Shown: in pieces, positions 1 through 5,061 of the stretch
Layout of the letters: each line of letters begins with the position of its first letter
Position numbering within the stretch: position 1 is the first letter of the stretch
DNA from: an uncultured Lachnospiraceae bacterium
Lineage (GTDB): Bacteria; Bacillota; Clostridia; Lachnospirales; Lachnospiraceae
DNA length: 5,061 nt
Direction of reading: 5' to 3'
Assembly (NCBI GenBank): GCA_947177515.1
Contig: CAMWUU010000273.1
Span: 1-5,061 of the forward strand
Translations under genes and position numbers: made by a program
The notes under the pieces: model-generated
Database searches by the model: none
What the model saw: the letters and a program-made list of their open reading frames with translations, nothing else
Told to the model about the DNA's origin: nothing

Positions 1-30
1 TTCCCGTTCCTGATGGATATGATGGAGTAG
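1..30 (+). CDS. Possible last codons of an upstream gene (partial)
   Basis: Frame 1 reads FPFLMDMME and then TAG at 28-30, about 40 bases before a strong terminator, which is where an upstream gene would be expected to end. Nine residues are too few to identify a product or to prove coding. Frame 3 is also open here, but it runs straight through the terminator hairpin, so it is a less likely reading. The function is unknown. Confidence 0.25.
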   Translation, partial: FPFLMDMME

Positions 31-71
31 TTTATCACGTCGGGCAAGGTAGAAGCGGATTGACTGTTTTA

Positions 72-115
72 GAAAGAAAGCCCGCCGTGGGAATGGCCGC
101 GGCGGGCTTTCTTTC
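72..115 (+). terminator. Rho-independent terminator upstream of the PBP gene
   Basis: A perfect 16-bp inverted repeat (left arm 72-87, right arm 100-115) encloses a 12-base loop. The stem has a GC-rich core (GCCCGCCG/CGGCGGGC) and an A/G-rich foot, so the 3' arm ends in TTTCTTTC rather than a pure T run. This is the usual shape of an intrinsic terminator. It closes the transcript arriving from upstream, and the sequence on the opposite strand could also terminate. The right arm ends only 36 bases before the PBP start, leaving little room for a PBP promoter. Confidence 0.85.
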
Positions 116-134
116 GGAAAAATATCCAAAAATT

Positions 135-146
135 GGGGGAAGGTGG
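135..146 (+). promoter_or_regulatory. Ribosome binding site that decides the PBP start
   Basis: The purine run GGGGGAAGGTGG contains AGGTGG (141-146), which lies 5 bases before the TTG at 152. The GTG at 143 falls inside this run, with at most 2 bases after GGGGGA, too close for normal initiation. The spacing therefore favours TTG 152 over GTG 143. This is inferred from sequence only. Confidence 0.55.
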
Positions 147-151
147 AAGGA

Positions 152-2722
152 TTGGCAAAAACAGCGCAGCCAGTTCGCACTATAAACAGGGGCAGGCGGG
201 CAGCAGGTTCGGTAAGCGGGCAGACAATAAGTCCATCAGGCAGGCAGTACAGGATGGCAGACGGGCAGACGAGCAGCAGGCAGTCGCAGGGGACGGCTAA
301 TGGGCAGGCAGGCATCAGGCAGTCGCAGAGGACGGCGAATGGGCAGGCGGGCAGCAGGCAGTCGCAGGGGATGGCGAATGAGCAGGAGGAACAGCCAGTA
401 AGCAGGCAGATGGAAGAACGGGGGGAAAAAACAAAAACGAAGAAAAAGCGTGGTGGTATCCTGCGCGGGCTTGGGCGTGGGATGAAACGGACACTGCTTG
501 CTGTGGTTGCGCTTCTGTTTATAGCCATACTGGCGGTGGGGATTGGTTTTTATGCAAAATATGGAAACCAGCTTCTCTCGTACCAGTCAAAGGCGAACAC
601 CCTTGTACGGCGCTCCACAACGGAAACCTTCAAGGCGAGCCAGACCAGTCTGGTTTATGCGGCGGACGGTGAGTTAATCTCACGCTTAAAGGGAGAGAAG
701 GATGTTTATTATCTGGAATATGGGGATATCCCGAAATATGCTGTGCAGGCAATGGTCTGCACAGAAGACCGAAAATTTTTTGAGCATGACGGCGTGGATT
801 TGCTTGCCAATATCCGGGCGGCAATTGTACTGATTAAGAACAGGGGAGAAATTCACCAGGGTGGGAGCACAATCACACAGCAGCTTGCACGGACAGTATT
901 TTTAAGCAATGAAGTGACTTGGGAACGTAAAATTACAGAAATTTTTGTTGCGATGGCTCTTGAACGCAAGTATTCCAAAACACAGATTATGGAGTTTTAC
1001 CTTAACAATATTTATTTTGCAAACGGATACTACGGCATCCAGGCGGCAGCAGTAGGATATTTTGGCAGGGGCGTGGGGGAGCTAAGCCTCTCCCAGATTG
1101 CGTTTCTGTGTGCAATTCCCAACAATCCAACGGATTATGACCCAGTAACAAATTTCCAATATACAATGATGCGTCGTGATAAAGTCCTAAAACAGATGTG
1201 GGATGAGGGGGCGGTTGGGGAAGAAGAATACAGGCAGGCTCTGGAGGAGAAAATCACGCTGAAACAGGGCAAGAGAGAAATCCGTGACTATGCTGAGAGT
1301 TATACATATTATTGTGCGATCCGGGCGCTGATGGCAAGGGAGGGGTTTGTGTTCCGCAATTCATTTCTTGATGATGCGGATAAAGAAAAGTATGACGAGC
1401 GGTACTATGAGGCATATTACCGCATCCAAAAAACTTTATTTACCGGTGGATACCGTATTTATACTTCGATTGACTTAAAAAAGCAGGAAATGCTGCAGCA
1501 GGCAGTGGATACGGAGTTGTCTGGATTTACGCAGGTGAATGACAGTGGGATTTATAAATTACAGTCTTCAGCCGCATGCATTGACAACCGAACCGGGCGC
1601 ATTGTGGCAATTGTGGGGGGGCGTAGCCAGGAAAGCGATGGCTATACACTTAACCGTGCCTATCAGAGTTTCCGCCAGCCGGGCAGTGCAATCAAGCCCT
1701 TAATTGTGTATACGCCGATGTTTGAACGCGGGATGTATCCGGACGATATTGTGCTGGATGAGCGCTTTGAGGGTGGACCGAGAAATTCAGGCAATGTATA
1801 TTCGGGGGAGATCCCTGTTAGTTATGCGATTGCGGTGTCGAAAAATACAGTTGCCTGGAAGCTATTCGAAGAACTTACCCCACGAGTCGGACTTTCTTAT
1901 TTGTTACAGATGGGGTTTCGGCGCATTGTGGATACGGACTATGTCCCAGCAGTTTCACTGGGCGGTTTTACCTACGGCGTGAGCGCGGTGGAGCTTGCCA
2001 GCGGTTATGCGGCACTTTATAACGACGGGAATTACAGGGAGCCAACCTGTATTGTGAAGATTACGGATGCACAGGGGAATGTGCTGGTTGGCGGGGAGGA
2101 AAAATCCCAGAAAGTTTATGCGACCAATGCGGCGCGGATGATGACAGCCTGTATGCAGGGGGTTATGGAAAGCGGAACCGGGCGCAAATTAAAGGTGGAT
2201 GGGCAGATTGCAGCGGGAAAAACCGGCACGACAACGAACCAGAAGGATGGGTGGTTTGCGGGATTCACGGCATATTATACAACAGCAGTCTGGGTTGGTT
2301 GTGATATGCCAAAGGCAATGGATGACCTGATGGGGAGTACGTATCCTGGAAAAATTTGGCAGAGATACATGAACCAGTTACATGAGGGACTTCCAGCAAA
2401 GGAGTTCGTTATGTATACGGATACAAGACCGCCGAAAGAGGAGGAAGATGGAGAAGAGGACGAAGGAGGAAATACAGAAGGAAACGAAGGGGAAGGAATG
2501 GGGGAGAACGAAGGAGGTAATACAGAAGGAAATGAAGGGGAAGGAATGGGAGAGAACGAAGGAGGAAACACGGAAGGAAATGAAGGGGAAGGAATGGGGG
2601 AGAACGAAGGAGGAAACACGGAAGGAAATGAAGGAGGAAAAGAATTCCAGGGATTCCGGGAAGATGAAAATTTAAGGGATGAGGCAAGGGATTACTTTGA
2701 TAAGGTATTCCCCAAAAATTAA
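152..2722 (+). CDS. Class A penicillin-binding protein (PBP1A-type, bifunctional GT51 glycosyltransferase/transpeptidase)
   Basis: This enzyme polymerises lipid II into glycan strands and crosslinks the stem peptides at the outer face of the membrane. Numbering from TTG 152 (856 aa), it has a Gln/Ser/Gly-rich cytoplasmic tail with three 13-residue repeats (38-76), a basic stretch (93-113) and a single membrane anchor (about 114-134). The GT51 domain follows: EDRKFFEHDGVD with catalytic Glu205, GGSTITQQLAR (237-247), and ERKITE with the conserved Glu263. The transpeptidase domain has all three motifs: SAIK (nucleophile Ser512, Lys515), SKN (563-565) and KTG (690-692). The end is an acidic Gly/Glu/Asn repeat tail (about 762-829) followed by a charged 25-residue tip. 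All catalytic motifs are intact and the length is normal for the family. GTG 143 would add three residues but sits inside the ribosome binding site. No convincing promoter is seen between the upstream terminator and the start. The name pbpA/ponA would be plausible, but the subtype is not certain. Confidence 0.95.
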   Translation: MAKTAQPVRTINRGRRAAGSVSGQTISPSGRQYRMADGQTSSRQSQGTANGQAGIRQSQRTANGQAGSRQSQGMANEQEEQPVSRQMEERGEKTKTKKKRGGILRGLGRGMKRTLLAVVALLFIAILAVGIGFYAKYGNQLLSYQSKANTLVRRSTTETFKASQTSLVYAADGELISRLKGEKDVYYLEYGDIPKYAVQAMVCTEDRKFFEHDGVDLLANIRAAIVLIKNRGEIHQGGSTITQQLARTVFLSNEVTWERKITEIFVAMALERKYSKTQIMEFYLNNIYFANGYYGIQAAAVGYFGRGVGELSLSQIAFLCAIPNNPTDYDPVTNFQYTMMRRDKVLKQMWDEGAVGEEEYRQALEEKITLKQGKREIRDYAESYTYYCAIRALMAREGFVFRNSFLDDADKEKYDERYYEAYYRIQKTLFTGGYRIYTSIDLKKQEMLQQAVDTELSGFTQVNDSGIYKLQSSAACIDNRTGRIVAIVGGRSQESDGYTLNRAYQSFRQPGSAIKPLIVYTPMFERGMYPDDIVLDERFEGGPRNSGNVYSGEIPVSYAIAVSKNTVAWKLFEELTPRVGLSYLLQMGFRRIVDTDYVPAVSLGGFTYGVSAVELASGYAALYNDGNYREPTCIVKITDAQGNVLVGGEEKSQKVYATNAARMMTACMQGVMESGTGRKLKVDGQIAAGKTGTTTNQKDGWFAGFTAYYTTAVWVGCDMPKAMDDLMGSTYPGKIWQRYMNQLHEGLPAKEFVMYTDTRPPKEEEDGEEDEGGNTEGNEGEGMGENEGGNTEGNEGEGMGENEGGNTEGNEGEGMGENEGGNTEGNEGGKEFQGFREDENLRDEARDYFDKVFPKN
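263..379 (+). repeat. Three tandem 39-bp in-frame repeats in the PBP N-terminal tail
   Basis: Three consecutive 39-bp units (263-301, 302-340, 341-379) encode GQTSSRQSQGTAN, GQAGIRQSQRTAN and GQAGSRQSQGMAN. The unit length is a multiple of three, so copy-number change would keep the frame. The encoded segment lies before the basic stretch and membrane anchor, so it should be cytoplasmic and disordered. The flanks (from about 190) are also rich in GGCAG-type motifs, suggesting growth by slippage. Confidence 0.9.
2465..2635 (+). repeat. 3.6 copies of a 48-bp in-frame repeat in the PBP C-terminal tail
   Basis: Units at 2465-2512, 2513-2560 and 2561-2608 each encode GGNTEGNEGEGMGENE, and a partial fourth unit (2609-2635) encodes GGNTEGNEG. 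The DNA copies differ at only a few, mostly synonymous positions, which points to recent duplication. The + strand is almost pure purine here; the first unit has only 5 pyrimidines in 48 bases. The encoded tail lies outside the transpeptidase domain on the extracellular side and is strongly acidic. Open frames on the other strands across this stretch are by-products of the repeat. Confidence 0.95.
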
Positions 2723-2725
2723 GGG

Positions 2726-2773
2726 AAAACAGGGCATATGGAAGCTTGGAGCTTTGATATGCCCTGTTTTTTT
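2726..2773 (+). terminator. Rho-independent terminator after the PBP gene
   Basis: A perfect 14-bp inverted repeat (AAAACAGGGCATAT at 2726-2739, ATATGCCCTGTTTT at 2757-2770) is followed by further T residues, giving a run of seven Ts (2767-2773). The loop can form a second small helix (AAGCT 2742-2746 with AGCTT 2750-2754). It begins 3 bases after the PBP stop codon and insulates the PBP transcript from the next operon. Confidence 0.95.
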
Positions 2774-2792
2774 AAAGGAAAATGCGAAGTCC

Positions 2793-2821
2793 TTGACAGT
2801 AAACTGTATTAGTTATATAAT
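2793..2821 (+). promoter_or_regulatory. Consensus sigma-A promoter of the GntR-ABC operon
   Basis: TTGACA (2793-2798) and TATAAT (2816-2821) are separated by exactly 17 bases, so both hexamers and the spacing match the housekeeping consensus. Transcription would start near 2828, about 80 bases before the regulator's start codon. A promoter this strong usually needs a repressor, which fits the inverted repeat laid over its spacer and -10 box and the repressor-type gene directly downstream. Confidence 0.9.
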
Positions 2822-2827
2822 ACAGTT
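2802..2827 (+). promoter_or_regulatory. Probable operator: 10-bp inverted repeat over the promoter
   Basis: AACTGTATTA (2802-2811) and TAATACAGTT (2818-2827) form a perfect inverted repeat with a 6-base centre. It covers the promoter spacer and the -10 box and ends at about the predicted transcription start. It is therefore largely untranscribed, and a protein-binding site is more likely than an RNA hairpin. GntR-family dimers typically bind palindromes of the GT...TA/TA...AC type, and this one reads GTATTA/TAATAC inside. Binding by the adjacent GntR protein would block RNA polymerase, giving autorepression. A further ACAGT half-site lies at 2796-2800 over the -35 box. Confidence 0.75.
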
Positions 2828-2843
2828 AAGAAACCATAACTCA

Positions 2844-2890
2844 GGAAGCGTGGACTTCCGATTGATATAATCTTGCGGGTAAAGCCCGCA
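2844..2890 (+). other. Two small hairpins in the 5' leader of the GntR mRNA
   Basis: Within the predicted leader, GGAAG (2844-2848) can pair with CTTCC (2855-2859), and TGCGGG (2874-2879) can pair with CCCGCA (2885-2890) around a 5-base loop. The second hairpin ends about 8 bases before the GGGG of the ribosome binding site. There is no T run after either, so they are not intrinsic terminators. They may stabilise the mRNA or affect translation. No known riboswitch was recognised. Confidence 0.4.
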
Positions 2891-2908
2891 GCAGGAACGG
2901 GGTAAGAG

Positions 2909-3295
2909 ATGGTATCATTTGATGGGTTTTTCTTGACGGATAAAAGCCCTATTTATCTGCAAATCATCCGTTTTGTCAAACAGGGGATTGCCGCGGGGGT
3001 GATCGGCAATCAGGAGGAAGTACCCTCCCGCAGGGCATTGTCCGCATTGCTTGGTGTGAATCCAAATACTGTCCAGAAGGCGTTTCGGATGTTGGAGGAG
3101 GAGGGAATACTTGTTTCACGTTTGGGTGCAAAAAGTTACACCAGTGTGGACAAGGATACAATGCATCGCATCCGCAGGGAACTGACACTGGAAGAAACAG
3201 GAAGATGGGTGGAGGCAATGCGCCAGCTTGGGGTGGGAGAGCAGGAAGCCCTTAAGCTGGCAGGGGAACTTTGGAAAAAAGAAAGGGATGGATAA
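2909..3295 (+). CDS. GntR-family transcriptional regulator, YtrA-type
   Basis: This is a DNA-binding repressor of the short GntR class. The 128-residue protein has an N-terminal winged helix-turn-helix (about residues 10-78), including SPIYLQII, VPSRRALSALLGVNPNTVQK and a following KAFRMLEEEGIL. The last 50 or so residues are a short charged helical segment rather than a large ligand-binding domain, which is the hallmark of the YtrA subfamily. The ATG has GGGG 6 bases upstream (2899-2902). It is the first gene of an operon with two membrane proteins and an ABC ATPase, the typical setting of YtrA regulators, which generally autoregulate their operon. The inverted repeat over its promoter is the likely target. 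The signal that releases it cannot be read from the sequence; cell-wall-active compounds are a family-based guess. Confidence 0.93.
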   Translation: MVSFDGFFLTDKSPIYLQIIRFVKQGIAAGVIGNQEEVPSRRALSALLGVNPNTVQKAFRMLEEEGILVSRLGAKSYTSVDKDTMHRIRRELTLEETGRWVEAMRQLGVGEQEALKLAGELWKKERDG

Positions 3296-3298
3296 GAA

Positions 3299-3305
3299 GG
3301 GGAGG
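3299..3305 (+). promoter_or_regulatory. Ribosome binding site fixing the start of the 243-aa membrane protein
   Basis: GGGGAGG lies 6 bases before ATG 3312 and is the best Shine-Dalgarno match near this gene. In-frame ATGs at 3228 and 3288 lie inside the regulator gene and lack a well-placed site, so 3312 is the preferred start. Confidence 0.8.
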
Positions 3306-3311
3306 TTTTTT

Positions 3312-4043
3312 ATGGAAGGGATAAAACGGTACAGAATAAAAAAGAATGGGGAAGTGACGGATAAAAGGCTCTCCCTTTTGGCGCTCCTTGTGGGAGGAAG
3401 TATTCGGAAACTGGGGGCGGTACTCGCTGCCATGGTGTTGGTGGAAACTGTGTTGTTTACGGTTGCTGCCCAAAACGGATCTGGGATGGAAAGTACGTTA
3501 TATAACCGTTTGGCCTATGGAGTTTTTCTTGTAGCACTCGGTCTGATTTTTATTCTGCTGGCGCACTTAGAGGGGGTTATGGGTACAAAAGGCGGGGATA
3601 CACTGCGCCGTTTAAAACTTACTGGCAGGGATATTTTCCTGGTTGAAGCAGGTTACAATTTTCTCTGTCTTGTTTTTGTATTGATTATCCAGATCTGGAT
3701 TGCCATCCTGGCGGTCAAAGTATGGGGTGGTTCAGCGGGGAAGTCAACCCAGGGGTTGTTTTTGGCATTTTACCGCATTGAGTTTTTGCATTGTCTGCTT
3801 CCTATGCAAGAGATAGGGAAATGGCTGCGCAACCTGCTTTTGCTGTTTGCCCTGTCACTTGGCGCGGCGCGTGGTTTCTGGGAAAGGGATTATGTGCTGC
3901 CCGTACTTGTTTTCTTGATAACGGCGCTATGGTTTAACAGCGGGATTGGATGGAACTTTACGGATTTTGCGTGTATTCTAACGTATCTGCTTGAGGTTGC
4001 AGAAGCGGTATGGCTTGTATGGAAATACAAAAAGGAAGCTTGA
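3312..4043 (+). CDS. Multi-pass membrane protein, probable ABC transporter permease component
   Basis: The 243-residue protein is highly hydrophobic with about six predicted membrane segments, near residues 34-54, 66-86, 115-137, 172-187, 195-209 and 217-237. It has a basic N-terminus (MEGIKRYRIKK) and a KYKKEA C-terminus. No signal peptide or catalytic motif is visible, and I do not recognise a named family. The loop after segment 2 (GGDTLRRLKLTGRDIFLVE) resembles the cytoplasmic region between the second and third segments that contacts the ATPase in ABC-2-type permeases, but this is inference. The start at 3312 is set by a strong ribosome binding site. Its position, 16 bases after the regulator and upstream of an ABC ATPase gene, supports a permease role in the same operon. 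An alternative start at 3288 overlaps the regulator's stop (ATGGATAA). Confidence 0.85.
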   Translation: MEGIKRYRIKKNGEVTDKRLSLLALLVGGSIRKLGAVLAAMVLVETVLFTVAAQNGSGMESTLYNRLAYGVFLVALGLIFILLAHLEGVMGTKGGDTLRRLKLTGRDIFLVEAGYNFLCLVFVLIIQIWIAILAVKVWGGSAGKSTQGLFLAFYRIEFLHCLLPMQEIGKWLRNLLLLFALSLGAARGFWERDYVLPVLVFLITALWFNSGIGWNFTDFACILTYLLEVAEAVWLVWKYKKEA

Positions 4044-4104
4044 ATGGTATGAATAGCCTGCAATATGGGAGAAAGGGGAATTAAACCTGGGAAGGGGGAG
4101 TTGT

Positions 4105-4602
4105 ATGGTAAGAGGAAGGATTATTACAAGGAAATATTTTCCGCCCGGTTTTAATTATGAGCGGGAATGGAAATGGGCATTCCTTTTGTTTGGGGGCGGT
4201 GTGGTGGTTAGTCTTCGTTATTATCTGAAACTGTACCGGGCGATTGAGAGTTTGTATTATTATGAGTATGAAAGATGGGGGGATAAAATCCGGTGGGTAA
4301 AAGTATTTAAGGAAGGGGAATTGGTGGAACCATTTGGTCGGCTGGTGGAGGGGGACTGGATGTTTTTTGTCCCGTTTTTCCTTTATCTTACTGCAATGAT
4401 GGTTGTTCATTATATGTACTATAAGTCCACGGAAAAATGTCTTTATCTGATGCGCAGGCTGCCGGGGCGGGGAAAACTTTTAAAAAGCTGTGTGCAGGTA
4501 CCGCTTTTTGGTGTTGTGGCGGGGGCGGTGTGCCTGGCCGTGCTATATTTTCTGTATTATATTGTATATTTGATTATGGTACCAAAGGGGTGCCTGCCAT
4601 AG
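4105..4602 (+). CDS. Small membrane protein of the ABC operon, function unknown
   Basis: This 165-residue protein has three likely membrane segments (about residues 23-40, 86-106 and 132-158). Between the first two lies an aromatic and charged loop of about 45 residues (YYYEYERWGDKIRW, then KEGELVEPFGRLVEGD). After the second segment comes KSTEKCLYLMRRLPGRGKLLKSC, a basic cytoplasmic-type stretch. Similar YLMRRLP stretches occur, from memory, in uncharacterised membrane proteins beside ABC ATPases of Clostridia; this needs a database search to confirm. The ATG is preceded by AAGGGGGAG (4092-4100). It follows the larger membrane gene after a 61-base gap without a terminator, and its stop codon lies in the ribosome binding site of the ATPase gene. 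Tight coupling suggests it is a subunit or accessory of the same transporter. Confidence 0.85.
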   Translation: MVRGRIITRKYFPPGFNYEREWKWAFLLFGGGVVVSLRYYLKLYRAIESLYYYEYERWGDKIRWVKVFKEGELVEPFGRLVEGDWMFFVPFFLYLTAMMVVHYMYYKSTEKCLYLMRRLPGRGKLLKSCVQVPLFGVVAGAVCLAVLYFLYYIVYLIMVPKGCLP

Positions 4603-4613
4603 GAGGGATAAGA

Positions 4614-5061
4614 ATGCTGGAAATCAAGAATGTAAAAAAGATTTATTATAGCAAATATGGTGCCATCCGGGCATTGAATGAGGTGGGGTTAAAGCTTGGA
4701 CAGGGTGAGATTGTCGGACTGTTTGGGGAAAATGGCGCGGGAAAATCAACGCTCTTAAAATGTATCCTGGGATTTTTGAAATATGATGGGGAAGTTCTTT
4801 TAGACGGGGAAAAAATAAACCGGAGCAATATTGCACGTCTTTCTTTTGCGACCAGTGAACATTCTTTTTTTCCGAATTTAAGTCCCCAGATGCACCAGGA
4901 ATTTTATCAGATGCATTTTAGTACTTTCCGGGAGAAGAGGTTTTTGGGGCTGATGAAATTTTTCGGGCTGCCGATGAGAAAACCGCTCAAAACTTTTTCC
5001 ACCGGCCAGAAAAACCAGTTTGAAGTAACCATGGCTCTGTGCCAGGGAGCGGATTATATAT
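4614..5061 (+). CDS. ABC transporter ATP-binding protein (5' part, runs off the window)
   Basis: This subunit hydrolyses ATP to drive the transporter. The first 149 residues are present: an N-terminal beta-strand region (MLEIKNVKKIYY), Walker A GENGAGKST (38-46), and the signature region FSTGQKNQ (128-135), a variant of LSGGQ. Walker B, D-loop and H-loop would lie beyond the window end. The stretch after the first subdomain (LSFATSEHSFFPNLSP, from about residue 76) lacks the usual Q-loop glutamine. AGGAGGG (4601-4607), which overlaps the previous gene's TAG, is 6 bases before ATG 4614, so translation is probably coupled. The frame is open to the last base with no sign of damage. It belongs to the single-domain ATPases found in YtrA-type operons; the substrate cannot be told. 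Confidence 0.95.
   Translation, partial: MLEIKNVKKIYYSKYGAIRALNEVGLKLGQGEIVGLFGENGAGKSTLLKCILGFLKYDGEVLLDGEKINRSNIARLSFATSEHSFFPNLSPQMHQEFYQMHFSTFREKRFLGLMKFFGLPMRKPLKTFSTGQKNQFEVTMALCQGADYI

Noticed and set aside
3..185. Open frame 3 across the left edge, as an upstream coding region
   Set aside because: It would run through a perfect 16-bp terminator hairpin and into the PBP start, and the translation shows no recognisable domain.
263..379. N-terminal repeats as a CRISPR array
   Set aside because: The units are contiguous with no unique spacers, and they stay in frame within the PBP gene.
2275..2687. Long open frames on the minus strand and in another + frame over the PBP C-terminus
   Set aside because: They are produced by the purine-rich 48-bp repeat, give low-complexity Pro/Ser/Phe/Leu or Lys/Glu products, and overlap a well-supported gene.
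2866..2871. Second TATAAT as an extra -10 box in the leader
   Set aside because: The hexamer 17 bases upstream (AGGAAG) is not a -35 box and there is no extended -10 TG, so a second promoter is not supported.
3228..3311. Longer form of the 243-aa membrane protein starting at 3228 or 3288
   Set aside because: Both starts lie inside the regulator gene without a well-spaced ribosome binding site, whereas ATG 3312 has GGGGAGG 6 bases upstream.
4081..4410. Minus-strand open frame over the 165-aa gene
   Set aside because: It is antisense to a gene with a good ribosome binding site and operon context, and its product has no recognisable features.

Overview
The window looks like the chromosome of a low-to-moderate-GC Firmicute of the class Clostridia, most likely Lachnospiraceae-like. 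This is inferred from strong GGAGG-type ribosome binding sites, a consensus sigma-A promoter, classic Rho-independent terminators, a PBP1A-type enzyme with long low-complexity tails, and a YtrA-type GntR regulator heading a small ABC-transporter operon. All recognisable genes are on the + strand. No tRNA, rRNA, CRISPR array or insertion sequence was seen.

Layout. Positions 1-71 hold at most the last codons of an upstream gene. A strong hairpin terminator follows (72-115). Positions 152-2722 encode a complete class A penicillin-binding protein, with a GT51 glycosyltransferase and a transpeptidase domain. It carries a 3 x 13-residue repeat in its cytoplasmic N-terminal tail and a 3.6 x 16-residue acidic repeat near its C-terminus. 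A second terminator (2726-2773) separates it from the next unit.

The second unit starts at a perfect TTGACA-17 bp-TATAAT promoter (2793-2821). A perfect 10-bp inverted repeat, probably the operator, overlaps this promoter. The unit encodes a 128-residue GntR/YtrA-type repressor (2909-3295), a 243-residue multi-pass membrane protein (3312-4043), a 165-residue membrane protein (4105-4602) and the start of an ABC ATPase (4614 to the window end, truncated).

Reading of the system. The regulator, two unfamiliar membrane proteins and the ATPase fit an autoregulated ABC transporter operon. In such operons the GntR protein represses its own promoter until an envelope-related signal, often a cell-wall-active compound, relieves it. 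The two membrane proteins are probably the permease parts, but neither matches a named permease family that I can recognise. The adjacent peptidoglycan synthase is a separate transcription unit, so any functional link to cell-wall stress is suggestive only.
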